Made by a program: the position numbers and the translations under genes. DNA of 64,000 nt. Source: Macropodus opercularis (lineage: Eukaryota; Chordata; Actinopteri; Anabantiformes; Osphronemidae). Of the stretch, positions 1 to 11,091 are shown one piece after another (position 1 is the stretch's first letter; every line of letters begins with the position of its first letter). The DNA lies in NCBI GenBank assembly GCA_030770545.1, contig CM061109.1, forward strand, positions 5,580,001 to 5,644,000. The letters run 5' to 3'. The notes below the pieces were generated by a model. That model was given only the letters and a program-made list of their open reading frames with translations, was not told the DNA's origin and made no database searches.

Positions 1-3000
1 GTTTTCACTCACACTGATCTTCCCATCTCATCGTATGGTTGGATCTTATCAAACATACTCTAACTTTGGGTGACTCTCTTCAGCCAGGTAGTTTGTATGA
101 CACATTCGTTCCGAGCAACGTACCCTGTAGTGTGCTTATCAGCAATGCACACGGGACACTGAAGGAGTCATCGCAAAGCTTATGATGTTATTATATCAGT
201 CATACGCCCATTTTATTCAGATGGGACATCCCTACATGTATGAATGCTCTAAAACATAAAATCAACTCAAATAAAACTCAAACAAATGAAGACAAAAAAA
301 TCTGCTTTAAAACATAGGCCACAATGTTGCTGAACTTTTTCTTACACATGTGGTCGATTCTCTTTAAACCCATTAATGACTTAAACAACGTAAGACTTCA
401 GTATTTGTAATATCCTACATGTAACTTCACTGTAACATTCACTGACCACTAAAGAAATTACAGAACGCGTCAGGTGACTAAACCATTTCACAGAGCTACA
501 CACACATTCTTCACCTACACATAGTTGCTTCAGAACACTGGACTCACTCTGAATGGAGCGTCCGCTGTCTGCCTCCTGTCCCGGATGTCAGGCGGGAATC
601 CAGTCCTGTTTCTGTGGAGCAGGTGGAACTTTTCCCTGGTGTCGGCTGTAACCATTAGTCTGGACTCAAGCGCCGGTCAGCAGACTGTCCATCACACTTT
701 TATACTACAAAATAAAACCAATATAAATCAAATTAATCAAAATACAAGCTAGGTTTAACACAAAGGTACATGTAAGTAGACACAGAAGTTTTAAAGCTAT
801 GCCCAAATCAATGCTTTGCCCCAACCTACAGGGAACTCCTGTAATCTGTCAATACCCAAAGCATCTATTCTATACATTTGCACTTTCAGTCCAAAACCTG
901 TTAACTAATGATCAGTAGCCTGAGCATCATAGAGAGGAGACTTGTTGGCTCTCGCCTCAACAATGAGTTTATGTTACAAGTTCAGAGGTTCATCGTAAAA
1001 TACTGTGATGTAATTTCAGTTTGTATGTGATATAAAAGATGGTTCATAACACTGTACTCACTGTGAACGGAGCATCCGCTGTCCGCCTCCTGTTCCGAAC
1101 ATCAGGCGGGAATCCAGTCCTCCTTTTTCTGTTTAGAGGAACCTTTCCCTTGTGTCGACTGTAACCCTCAGTCTGGACTCAGGCGTCAGTCGGCAGACTG
1201 TCCGTCCAACTTCTGACACCAAGATGTCGTGGAAAAACCTTCTTCAAATGCTGGAACATACTGAGAAAACTAGAGGAGCACGTTGGTGTAATGAACCAGC
1301 TCAACGTTTAGTACGTGCTGGCATGAGGAAGACATCCTACAGCGAACCACTGTCTTCTGATGGATGTTAACACCAGAGCTTCTTATATATTGTAACACAA
1401 TGGTTTAGCCACCCCTCGCATGCTACCTGCTGTCTAAACGCATGTTCCATTTGGCCAACAGACCAACCTGGTAAAGCTTCTAACTTCCCCATTTTGTTCC
1501 CTGTGGTTGTGTAGATTCACTTGGGCCGGTGCTTAAACTTTCAATGGGCTTATCATTCACACAGGGGTTTTCACTCACACTGATCTTCCCATCTCATCGT
1601 ATGGTTGGATCTTATCACACATACTCTAACTTTGGGTGACTCTCTTCAGCCAGGTAGTTTGTATGACACATTCGTTCCGAGCAACGTACCCTGTAGTGTG
1701 CTTATCAGCAATGCACACGGGACACTGAAGGAGTCATCGCAAAGCTTATGATGTTATTATATCAGTCATACGCCCATTTTATTCAGATGGGACATCCCTA
1801 GATGTATGAATGCTCTAAAACATAAAATCAACTCAAATAAAACTAAATACAAGCTAGGTTTACCACAAAGTGACACAAATGAAGACAAAAAAAATCTGCT
1901 TTAAAACATAGGCCACAATGTTGCTGAACTTTTTCTTACACATGTGGTCGATTCTCTTTAAACCCATTAATGACTTACACAACGTAAGACTTCAGTATTT
2001 GTAATATCCTACATGTAACTTCACTGTAACATTCACTGACCACTAAAGAAATTACAGAACGCGTCAGGTGACTAAACCATTTCACAGAGCTACACACACA
2101 TTCTTCACCTACACATAGTTGCTTCAGAACACTGGACTCACTCTGAATGGAGCGTCCGCTGTCTGCCTCCTGTCCCGGATGTCAGGCGGGAATCCAGTCC
2201 TGTTTCTGTGGAGCAGGTGGAACTTTTCCCTGGTGTCGGCTGTAACCATCAGTCTGGACTCAGGCGCCGGTCAGCAGACTGTCCATCACACTTTTATACT
2301 ACAAAATAAAACCAATATAAATCAAATTAATCAAAATACAAGCTAGGTTTAACACAAAGGTACATGTAAGTAGACACAGAAGTTTTAAAGCTATGCCCAA
2401 ATCAATGCTTTGCCCCAACCTACTGGGAACTCCTGTAATCTGTCAATACCCAAAGCATCTATTCTATACATTTGCACTTTCAGTCCAAAACCTGTTAACT
2501 AATGATCAGTAGCCTGAGCATCACAGAGAGGAGACTTGTTGGCTCTCGCCTCAACAATGAGTTTATGTTACAAGTTCAGAGGTTCATCGTAAAATACTGT
2601 GATGTAATTTCAGTTTGTATGTGATATAAAAGATGGTTCATAACACTGTACTCACTGTGAACGGAGCATCCGCTGTCCGCCTCCTGTTCCGAACATCAGG
2701 CGGGAATCCAGTCCTCCTTTTTCTGTTTAGAGGAACCTTTCCCTTGTGTCGACTGTAACCCTCAGTCTGGACTCAGGCGTCAGTCGGCAGACTGTCCGTC
2801 CAACTTCTGACACCAAGATGTCGTGGAAAAACCTTCTTCAAATGCTGGAACATACTGAGAAAACTAGAGGAGCATGTTGGTGTAATGAACCAGCTCAACG
2901 TTTAGTACGTGCTGGCATGAGGAAGACATCCTACAGCGAACCACTGTCTTCTGATGGATGTTAACACCAGAGCTTCTTATATATTGTAACACAATGGTTT

Positions 3001-4080
3001 AGCCACCCCTCGCATGCTACCTGCTGTCTAAACGCATGTTCCATTTGGCCAACACACCAACCTGGTAAAGCTTCTAACTTCCCCATTTTGTTCCCTGTGG
3101 TTGTGTAAATTCACTTGGGCCGGTGCTTAAACTTTCAATGGGCTTATCATTCACACAGGGGTTTTCACTCACACTGATCTTCCCATCTCATCGTATGGTT
3201 GGATCTTATCAAACATACTGTAACTTTGGGTGACTCTCTTCAGCCAGGTAGTTTGTATGACACATTCGTTCCGAGCAACGTACCCTGTAGTGTGCTTATC
3301 AGCAATGCACACGGGACACTGAAGGAGTCATCGCAAAGCTTATGATGTTATTATATCAGTCATACGCCCATTTTATTCAGATGGGACATCCCTAGATGTA
3401 TGAATGCTCTAAAACATAAAATCAACTCAAATAAAACTAAATACAAGCTAGGTTTACCACAAAGTGACACAAATGAAGACAAACTAAAATACAGTTCAAA
3501 AACATAGGCCACAATGTTGCTGAACATTTACACATGTGGTCGATTCTCTTTAAACCCATTAATGACTTACACAACGTAAGACTTCAGTATTTGTAATATC
3601 CTACATGTAACTTCACTGTAACATTCACTGACCACTAAAGAAATTACAGAACGCGTCAGGTGACTAAACCATTTCACAGAGCTACACACACATTCTTCAC
3701 CTACACATAGTTGCTTCAGAACACTGGACTCACTCTGAATGGAGCGTCCGCTGTCTGCCTCCTGTCCCGGATGTCAGGCGGGAATCCAGTCCTGTTTCTG
3801 TGGAGCAGGTGGAACTTTTCCCTGGTGTCGGCTGTAACCATTAGTCTGGACTCAGGCGCCGGTCAGCAGACTGTCCATCACACTTTTATACTACAAAATA
3901 AAACCAATATAAATCAAATTAATCAAAATACAAGCTAGGTTTAACACAAAGTTATATGTAAGAAGACACAGAATTTTTAAAGCTATGCCCAAATCAATGC
4001 TTTGCCCCAACCTACAGGGAACTACTGTAATCTAATCTTAATACCCAAAGCATTTATTCTATACAGCTGCATTTTCAGTC
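1..4080. repeat. Satellite array 1: tandem ~1.59-kb units (end of an array)
   Basis: Three head-to-tail units begin with GTTTTCACTCACACTGATC at 1, 1567 and 3161. Unit lengths are 1566 and 1594 bp, then a partial unit that stops at 4080, where the sequence switches to unique flank (TAAGTATGGGCG). The first unit is short because about 28 bp near 280 is missing. Each unit carries two related ~165-bp segments (about 525-690 and 1041-1205 in unit 1) and one TATAAAAG word (1031-1038). Short plus-strand ORFs of 72 and 75 codons recur in most units, but they only reflect recent homogenisation and match no family I know. The array runs off the left edge of the window, so its true length is unknown. 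Confidence 0.95.
525..1205 (-). repeat. Paired ~165-bp sub-repeats inside the satellite unit (exon-like on minus strand)
   Basis: Segments 525-690 and 1041-1205 are clearly related: both hold CTGTC.GCCTCCTGT, CAGGCGGGAATCCAGTCCT and GTCTGGACTCA. Read on the minus strand, each ends in the donor-like string GTGAGT (TTCAGA|GTGAGT and TTCACA|GTGAGT). Copy 1 keeps an open frame over much of its length that includes the peptide GFPPDIRDRRQTADAPF. The second copy has the related GFPPDVRNRRRTADAPF but an in-frame stop and an indel upstream. The arrangement recurs in the other complete units. It may be a decayed exon duplicated before the array expanded. I do not recognise the peptide. Confidence 0.6.
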
Positions 4081-5066
4081 TAAGTATGGGCGTTGTTGAG
4101 GTATGACGTTGAACATTTTATTAATAAAGTAAAACAACATAGATCTTGTATCCTGACATACGAATGAAATATTTATCTCAGCATCACTGGACACTGGACT
4201 AAACGTTTCAAGTTGGTAAAACTTCCATGCTAACATTTAGTTAAGGTTTTATTCAGTTTTCTCATTTACATAGATAAGTTGCAACAAAACCTGCACATTT
4301 CAGTCTAATCTTGTTCAGGGTGAAAGTAAACAAAAACACCTTCACATGACACAAACAGGTAAAGTACATGAACTATGTCCTCAACTGATCAGAAAACAGA
4401 AGTGAAATGAACATTTTTATCAGCTGTAGAATGTCTTACCTCTGTGTCTCTGTCTTCATGGGGAGGATCTGGTACCGTCTGGTTTAGGACCCCAGGGTCA
4501 CGTGATGTCGTCAAACACAAGCTGTTCATCCTCCAGCAGCACAGACAGTGGACCTGGTTTACAACTGTTGTTGAAAGAGCATCATAAAGAGCAGCGCTGA
4601 GGAGCCGATGCTAAAGTCAGACACGCTGGGAAAAACGCTTCAGTACAGGCCGCGTACAGGGCAGACGCTGCCCCCTCGTGGACAAATACAGGAATGATCC
4701 TCCATGACAGTTTTCTAGTGTGACCCATGACTTGATCGGTTTTCGTTTCAATAAGGTAACACTCTAATGTTTTAATAGAGCATGTCAAAAAGAAAACATG
4801 GAAAACAATAGCAAACACTGACATGATAAGTAGTTTTTCAGGTGAAATAAACGTCCAATAGTTACCAAATCACAATAGTAAAAAAAACGTCACAATACAC
4901 GCAATAAGCAGTTCAAGACATTTCTCAACTGATCAGAATGCATAGCACAAATAATATACAAATATTTTTTATCTCAGCATAAAATGTCTTACCTCTGTTT
5001 CTCTGTCTCGGTGGAAATGATATGACTGGTACCAGTTTCATCTGTTTAGCCGACTCCACAGTTACG

Positions 5067-5074
5067 TGACGTCA
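5067..5074. promoter_or_regulatory. CRE/ATF palindrome TGACGTCA
   Basis: A perfect 8-bp CREB/ATF core lies between the leftward exon cassette and the YY1-like start. It is conserved in copy 2 at 45975-45982. CRE cores of this kind are common in CpG-containing vertebrate promoters. Confidence 0.5.
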
Positions 5075-5189
5075 TCAACCGCCGATCTAGCAGTTGATAT
5101 TCTCAGCCCATCAGATTCAAGCTACCGAGTAACCATGACGACCATGGCGCAGAGGCACTCGGGAAAAACGTGTTGCATTGATAACATCC

Positions 5190-5200
5190 AATATGGCGGC
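5190..5200 (+). promoter_or_regulatory. YY1-type start motif AATATGGCGGC
   Basis: It matches the AANATGGCGGC motif found at many vertebrate transcription or translation starts. The ATG within it opens a 26-codon frame ending in TAA, before a GTAGGT donor at 5291. Copy 2 retains it at 46098-46108. Confidence 0.45.
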
Positions 5201-5501
5201 GTCCGGAACTAGCACACGCTCTACCCTTTCAGAAACACGTAAAGCTGTAGCAACCGACAGAGAAGGAGAATAAGAAAAAAAGCTGGACAGGTAGGTGGCC
5301 TCCTCAGTGACATGTTTACTGTGTACAGTAGCGCTGCTAGATGTTTGAATATACAATACGTAAAGCTAAAGTAGCAATGTCGCTAACAAGCTAACCTAAG
5401 GCTAACTGCTGACAATATTTACACAATCACTGTATAACAAGGTTTGGACCATTTTGTTAGCAGTGTATCAACCAGACTGTGTTTCAGTTGCACATGTGTC
5501 C

Positions 5502-6171
5502 TTCCACAGAACTCTGGTAGATAATTAATAAGGATGTAAATGTTCAAAATTCAATCCTTAGTTTATGTATTAAATGAACTGTATATCTTTTTTGCCTTTA
5601 TTTCATAAGTTATGTCTGAATGTGTTACAAGTTAGCAACGTGCTCTGGTTTGTACTTGGGGCTATGGTAGAAACATTATCTGTAGTCCCAACAGCTGTGC
5701 AGCATGCAAGCAAGTGTTGCACACAGCTTGGTAACGCAGAGACAAAAGAAGATGTTCAGTCAAAAAAAAGGGTAAAATGTCAACAAAACCCACTCCCTGT
5801 TAAAGCTGCTGTCAGGATGTGAGCGCCATCATTTATACTGATGAGGTGAAAACGTATTATGGACGTATGTGCCACATTATTACAGTGTTTTTTGTGCAGT
5901 AGACAAGACGGAAAAACATGCTCAGACAGATGAAGATATTTTAAGCACCTATCGATACTGATTGTTGCTGATTCTTACTACTTACTTACTTACAGCTTAT
6001 TAATCTGTAAAGATGTGGTATCTATCTGTTGTTAATAAGTTTTTGTTTTTCCCCTCAATTCCAGGTGACACACAAGCAGACTCCTGCAGTGGCAGTTGAG
6101 AGTGAGATGCCCCCTGCTTCCAGTGAGATGTTAATAATCAGGTAAAGAAGTAGGGCCATCACTGTGGTCAC
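5502..6171 (+). repeat. Left arm of inverted duplication, outer part (copy 1)
   Basis: Read in reverse complement, this stretch matches about 22830-23350. Shared strings include TTACAAGTTAGCAACGTGCT, AAAAACATGCTCAG and AAGCAGACTCCTGCAGTGGC. The match begins at TTCCACAGAACT (5502) and runs to about 6171, then skips to 8164. The arm carries a conserved 77-bp exon-like block (6065-6141). Divergence between the arms is far larger than between the two macro-copies, so the inverted duplication is older than the tandem one. Confidence 0.85.
6065..6141 (+). other. 77-bp exon-like block with intact splice sites (left arm)
   Basis: The block is preceded by a pyrimidine-rich tract ending TTCCAG and followed by GTAAAG. 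One frame is open throughout and includes VTHKQTPAVAVE. The inverted counterpart at 22838-22914 is also exactly 77 bp, has the same AG/GT borders and shares that peptide, although the surrounding sequence has diverged. This suggests a real exon of an unidentified gene present in both arms. The length is not a multiple of three, so the phase shifts across it. Confidence 0.45.
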
Positions 6172-8163
6172 AAATCATGGTTGTTGCTCTGTACTGTGTG
6201 TAGTTTCAATATAATAATAATAGGAAGCTGAACACACTACTTATAGTGGCAGCACTTCAAAACGTGATCCGTTTTCATTGCAGTATCTTTGCGTCTCCAC
6301 AACGTTTTAGTTTTTTTTCCGCAAAAAGCTCTGAATTGTTATCTGAAAAACAGCGTTTCTGTCTTACAACTATCTTCCGTTCACTGCAAAGTTATAATGG
6401 CCGTGTCTTGTGTTTGATGTTGAAAGGCTTTAAAGACAGCAGGCATCTCCCAAAATATCTACACACACACTGTATCACGTCTGCTGTGATATAAATATCT
6501 CCACATATTTCTGTGGCCGCGATGTAATTAATATATGATACTTTGCACTTTTAAAAATGTGCATATAACTATTCTGTTGTCACAATTTCTGCCGGTAAGT
6601 GAACTTCACTATAATGTTTGTCTCTTGTAGAGAATGTCTGTATGAAGCCTTCTCTATGGTAAATAATCCAACAGTGTTGTTTAGATACAGTGAGTGAAAA
6701 CAGGGAACGTTTGATCACATCGCTTCCCACAGCAGGTGTATTCATATGTTAATGTTCACTCCTCACCTTGGCTTCAGCCGCCAAGCGGTGAAAGGCTGCT
6801 GAGAAGCCACCACGTTTTACAGGAGCCTTCCTGGTTTGTTAACTGCAGCATCGTCAGAAAAACGCACAGTTAAAGCTCCTCATTCAAGCTGCACCGTCAT
6901 TGTTACCATTGTATCAATTGTTCACCCAAATTATAGCGAAGGCTGACTGGCGGCTCAATGACTGATCGCCTTATTCTGACTGTGATGACTTTGCGCTTCC
7001 TCCAGTAAAAATCAACAATAAATAATGAAGGGTCTAAAGGTTTTCAGCTGAACTTTCAGTCCTTTGCTGCTGCAGCCAAGGTGAGAATTCTCGTTTCCAT
7101 CTGACTGCAACGATCTTAACGTGGGGGAGGGGACGTCTTTGCCTTTAGCTGGATGTCGGTGGAGACTCTCAGTGATCCAGCTGAGGTTGTCTGAAAGTTG
7201 ATTCATACATGTGTGTTTTTTTACACGTATTTAAAGTGGATGGTTGTGTGGAGTTTATTTATTTAAGGTGTCTGTATGTAACCAACAAACTGAATGAATG
7301 ACGACATTAACATCGATAAATTCGTCCCCAGATCCTGAGCTAAACAACAGTGCGTATTTCTTGTCTAGTGTGTCCCAACACCGTGTTTTGTCAAGGAGTG
7401 AATCGTCTGAAGCGTCTTTTAATTCATACATTTTGTGTATTGGTCTCCGCTGGACTCATCACGTCCTGTCAGCTTGTGGGCGCTGGTGGCAGCAGCTCAC
7501 TTCAGTTCACAAAGCGCAGAAGACAAGGTAAACAAAACAGTTATGTCAAGCATTATATCTTTCAAACACGCGTCCATATGTCTGTTATGAGTTGATTAAA
7601 AGGAGATTTTAGAAATTAAAATCAGGCAGAAACTCGGGTCGCCAAAACGGGAACCGCTGAACTACACAAGACACCGCCAGGGTGGCTTCACAGGTGTTCT
7701 TGTCTGAATGGATGTAGCCACCATTGAATGAGATTTTCTTGTATAAATTTCCATTTTAGTGAACCTTACTCTTTTATTGAGTTGGGAGTTTATATTATAA
7801 CGTCTGATAACTACATAAATAAAGAATTCACAGAAATCCTCGGTACAGTACTGTGTGGTTGTAGGACTAGCCATGACCGGCTATAAGTGTCAGCCCATCG
7901 CCACCTACAGGTCATTTAGACGTAACACACGCTGTGCCTCGGCAAAAATGCAGTGGAAACGTGGCAGAAATGACAAACCAACGCGGTGGAATACGACACT
8001 TTTAACAGCTACCACTGTATTTCGTACAGATTTGAGTCAGGGTTTTGTGTCGAACTGTGTTTAATTTGTGGTTGAAGCCATGGTTAACCTGATGAACATG
8101 TTGGTTCTCTTTCGCTCATGGGGCCCTTGCAGGGAGTGAACTGTAGCTCATACATTTAGGATA
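6172..8163. other. ~2.0-kb segment present only in the left arm (copy 1)
   Basis: The inverted counterpart at 22.5-23.4 kb lacks this segment: there the sequence passes directly from the equivalent of 6171 to that of 8164. It is either an insertion in the left arm or a deletion from the right. I see no terminal repeats or target-site duplication. The only gene-like signal is a 196-bp exon-like block at 7332-7527. Confidence 0.6.
7332..7527 (+). other. Possible 196-bp exon, unidentified
   Basis: The acceptor-like TCCCCAG precedes 7332 and GACAAG|GTAAAC follows 7527. A frame stays open across the whole block (from an ATG at 7298) and stops four bases into the putative intron. I do not recognise the peptide. 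The block is repeated in copy 2 at 48231-48426. Splice-like borders can arise by chance, so this is weak. Confidence 0.25.
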
Positions 8164-8424
8164 CTACTTTGTGCCCTGGATTTCATTTTTACATCATTGG
8201 TGTAACACCTGTTGTTATCAAACCTTAAGTTCTTCTTATTATAATTGTGCATTTCTTCATCTGTTGTACATTCAAAGTATTGTTTTAAATGTGATCCATG
8301 GCACCAATTGATATGTTGCTGTGATACTTACTGTTATCCCTAGAAAAGGCCACGTCATCTTGTCAGTTTTAATGTAGTTGCTTTTTCAGGGATCATTTTC
8401 ATCCAGTAATAGTTTTAAATTCTA
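8164..8424 (+). repeat. Left arm of inverted duplication, inner part (copy 1)
   Basis: The reverse complement of about 22565-22830 matches here, including CTTACTGTTATCCCTAG, AAAAGGCCACGTCA and ATTATAATTGTGCATTTCTT. The match continues to TAGTTTTAAATTCTA, directly beside the TTAA (8425-8428) where the piggyBac relic begins. The transposon therefore either landed at the inner edge of the arm or marks its border. Confidence 0.85.
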
Positions 8425-8428
8425 TTAA

Positions 8429-8446
8429 CACTAGAAGTCCCAGAGA
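8429..8446 (+). repeat. piggyBac terminal repeat, left
   Basis: The sequence is CACTAGAAGTCCCAGAGA immediately after TTAA. Its last 12 bases are repeated in inverse at 10308-10319. Confidence 0.6.
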
Positions 8447-8747
8447 GCAGCCATTTGGCTTTTCTACCTATAAAACCCGCAGGACAGCCGATGGGCTGGA
8501 AGTCTTTAGGCTAATATCCTTAATCAGCTGTGAACAGTTGCTTTTGTTATGTAAACAATGTGGGGCCATGCTGAACCACTTCAAGGAAACTTGTGTTTCA
8601 CTTCATCTTAGGGAGAAATCAACACATGTTTTTTTCCTTTGTTGCTGAGGTTTATTGATAAAAATAGTACAAAATAAAAAAAGAAACCAACCATTTGTAC
8701 ACATATTTACAAATAATATTAAAAAGTGAGTGAGTACATTCCAGCAA

Positions 8748-10180
8748 TCACTCACAATCCTGGCACTGCCATTGTATCTCCCGTCTGCATTTACCACATG
8801 TGTATCTGTAGTAGTGAACACATCGCACAGTGGCATGATTGTTCTTGCCTTGGTGTTTGACCTGACACATGGCTCTTTTTCCAGGGCTTGGTGTGGAGGT
8901 TTGTGTCCGAAGCAATTGTTCTTTTCTTGCCTTCTTCGCACACATATGAGAGTTAGCCAACTCTCTTGCAAGCTCCACCAGGAAGTCCACCCGTCTTTCC
9001 TGCATTCAGGTGCCTGCTTGATACAGCACATGTGCATTCAGTGCTGTCATGTCAATCATGTTATAGAACACGGCAACTGTCCAGCGCCGTGTCCCTGTGC
9101 GGACAGTGTACTCCCGCACCATCTGGTCCATCACATCCACGCCGCACTTTGTGGTGTTGTAAAGAGTGACAGTGTTTGGCTTCCTTTTGGTGGTATTATC
9201 AGTCTGAATCACGCTGTGCATGCTGCTAAGAATGTAGACGGTCTTCTTCCGTTTGGGCGCATACGCCGTCAGTGTAGCAGCAGTGGTTGAAAACACCTAA
9301 TAAATAAGATAAATAGTTGTTTTCATAGCACTTTTACACACAATGACAAACTTGGCGGTGGTGATTCTAAAAATTAGAAACACTTAAACATAGAACCACA
9401 AAAGACGTGCAACATACCTGAGTGGTGAATTCATTGCGATCTGTGTGTCTAGCGGATTGAGGGATTTCCCGGCGAATCTTGTTGACTGTGCCGAGGATGG
9501 TGGTTTTCCGGCTAAGAAGTTTATGCGCAAGTGACAGCGATGTGAAGAAAATTGTCCGTGGTAACCACTGGGACGACTAGGGTCCTTGCCAAGATATGGG
9601 AGGACATTACAAATGTACTTGGATTTTAGGTCGCAAGCCACCCAAAACTTGATCCCAGGTTTGGTCAGGTTTAGTTGCAATATACTGCAAGTTCATCAAC
9701 GGTGATATGTAGACCAGGGTTGTTGGATGTGATGCAATTGGTGACAAATGATCCCCACACACTGGAAATGGCAGCAAACTTATCAGTCTTTGTTCGATCA
9801 CCCTGGGTGGACCTGTCATCAAAGCGTAGGTGTCGCATGATGTCTTGGAAGCGGTTTTGCGGCATTGTTCCAATGATATTTGGGTTTCCCAGGTTTGCTA
9901 ACCAGCAGTCACGTAGTGATGGAACCTTGGTAAGCCCCCGCAAGATGACAATTGCAATAAATGCCATTAGTTCAGGGAGGGCCATGAACCAATGAACATG
10001 CTCCGTTTCCTGTGCATGTTGAATAGTCCATTCTTGAATGCTATGAAGCATGTCAAGAGTGATGAAACACAGGAAGCTCTGAAGGCGACTCGAGATACTT
10101 TTCCTTAGCCGGTCAATCAAGTTCTCTGCTTTTAGCAGCAATCCCTCCCCCACACATACAAACAAGCCACCAGCAACCAT
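8748..10180 (-). pseudogene. piggyBac transposase pseudogene (copy 1)
   Basis: In the family this enzyme cuts and pastes DNA at TTAA using a DDD triad in an RNase H-like fold. Reading leftward, the first exon holds MPQNRFQDIMRHLRFDD, KFAAISSVWGSF and ITVDE (first Asp). After several frameshifts come GIKFWVACD, CNVLPYLGKD and VTTDNF (second Asp), in three different frames. An intron of about 121 bp (9297-9417; donor CAG|GTATGT, acceptor TTATTAG) precedes the exon with KCGVDVMDQM and the downstream TRRW. An in-frame TGA near 9003-9005 separates it from the Cys-rich tail (KCRREIQWQCQDCE), the C-terminal zinc-binding region of the family. The N-terminal acidic region is missing. With frameshifts and a stop it cannot encode an active transposase. 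Confidence 0.85.
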
Positions 10181-10307
10181 TCACACACACACCCCCAACC
10201 CCCCTGCAGATTGCTCAGGTAATGACCATATTTACACATGAATTGATGCTAATGGTAGCCAAAAGACTAGCCACTTAGCATCCACTTGGCTAAAGGAGGG
10301 TTACAAA

Positions 10308-10319
10308 TCTCTGGGACTT
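10308..10319 (-). repeat. piggyBac terminal repeat, right
   Basis: TCTCTGGGACTT is the inverse complement of AAGTCCCAGAGA at 8435-8446. The 11 bases between it and the apparent border do not match the left end exactly. Confidence 0.55.
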
Positions 10320-10330
10320 TTCCTCTACAC

Positions 10331-11091
10331 TGTTGCTATTAAAATGTACAATTTATTGATTGGCTACAATTAAAAGCTTGTTCTATGTGGGATTTGTTGG
10401 GTCTAGTTGTGTAAGGTCTCAAATCTTACTTGTAAAGTGCCTTGAGATAACTGATGTAGTGGATTGGTGCTATATAAATAAAGTTGATTTGAATTGAATT
10501 GAAAACTTAATCTATTTTTATTTCACTTTTTATCCTTTATCCTTTCCTCTACATGATCCTGGATGAGAATCCTCTGTGTCCCGATCAGTCCTGCGCCTGG
10601 ACTGTTACTGCAGCTTTAACCTGAGAGCAGATAGCTGAGAAAAGATAGATAACAAAAACACCACATTCAGTCTGGAACAGCTGAACCTGTCACCAATAAC
10701 AACCAGCTCCTCCTTTGCTTGGGTTTAAGATTGAGCTAAGATGGTAAATTATTATTACATTATATAACATCAACGAAAAACATCAGACATTTCTCATGGT
10801 CAGTCTGTCAAACCTTGTTTCAGTCAGTCAGTCGGGTCTTTATGTCATGAGCTCAGGTTTTATTGTGTACGTGAGCTGGGAGGGAGACCTCCTGCTCAGA
10901 ATGAACTGCAGTTTGGCTACTCGTCCTGCTGAAGGAATCAGCAGTGTCGCTTAGGGAGCCCCCTCCTCCATGATGGTAGACGCTGGTTCCATGTGTTCAC
11001 TTAAGTGTAAACTAATGATCTGATTTTCATGGGATCTCTTATCAATTAGTTACTATTAGTCACTAAAGCAAAGCTTCATGCAATGTTAAAC

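Larger units (their letters stand above)
4434..5290. promoter_or_regulatory. Candidate divergent promoter with two related leftward first-exon cassettes
   Basis: Two related segments, about 4434-4540 and 4985-5085, each read on the minus strand as GGTACCAG, then an A/G-rich run ending CAGAG|GTAAGACAT, a good splice donor. Upstream of each lies a bZIP/E-box type palindrome: TCACGTGA at 4498-4505 and TGACGTCA (a CRE core) at 5067-5074. Facing the other way, AATATGGCGGC at 5190-5200 matches the YY1 promoter consensus around an ATG (5194), followed by the donor CTGGACAG|GTAGGT at 5291. Together this suggests transcripts leaving in both directions, the leftward ones into the satellite array. No transcript evidence is available, and the ATG frame stops after 26 codons. 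Confidence 0.4.
4081..5501. other. Unique flank between satellite array and inverted arm (copy 1)
   Basis: This stretch contains no convincing protein gene. It holds two related leftward exon/promoter cassettes and a YY1-like start site, listed separately. The rest is AT-rich sequence with no recognisable element. The same stretch occurs at 44989-46409 with only scattered substitutions. Confidence 0.6.
8425..10330 (-). mobile_element. piggyBac-type DNA transposon relic (copy 1)
   Basis: The left end is TTAA (8425-8428) followed by CACTAGAAGTCCCAGAGA. The right end carries the inverted 12-mer TCTCTGGGACTT at 10308-10319, so the word AAGTCCCAGAGA is present in both ends facing inward. The enclosed minus-strand gene is a broken piggyBac transposase. 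TTAA is the known piggyBac target. The right border lies at about 10330, where an interspersed repeat begins, and a clean second TTAA is not obvious there; TTAA at 10339-10342 belongs to the neighbouring repeat. A poly(A) signal for the minus-strand gene lies at 8651-8656. Confidence 0.8.

Noticed and set aside
525..752. 75- and 72-codon plus-strand ORFs repeated in each satellite unit
   Set aside because: They have no recognisable domains. Their sameness follows from recent array homogenisation, and the complementary strand has equally good signals.
4582..5356. Minus-strand ORFs of about 80 codons in the flank
   Set aside because: They cross the candidate promoter and splice signals and show no domain or family resemblance.
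8730..9290. 186-codon plus-strand ORF across the piggyBac relic (also 49621-50181)
   Set aside because: It is the antisense shadow of the transposase exons, which carry the family motifs on the minus strand.
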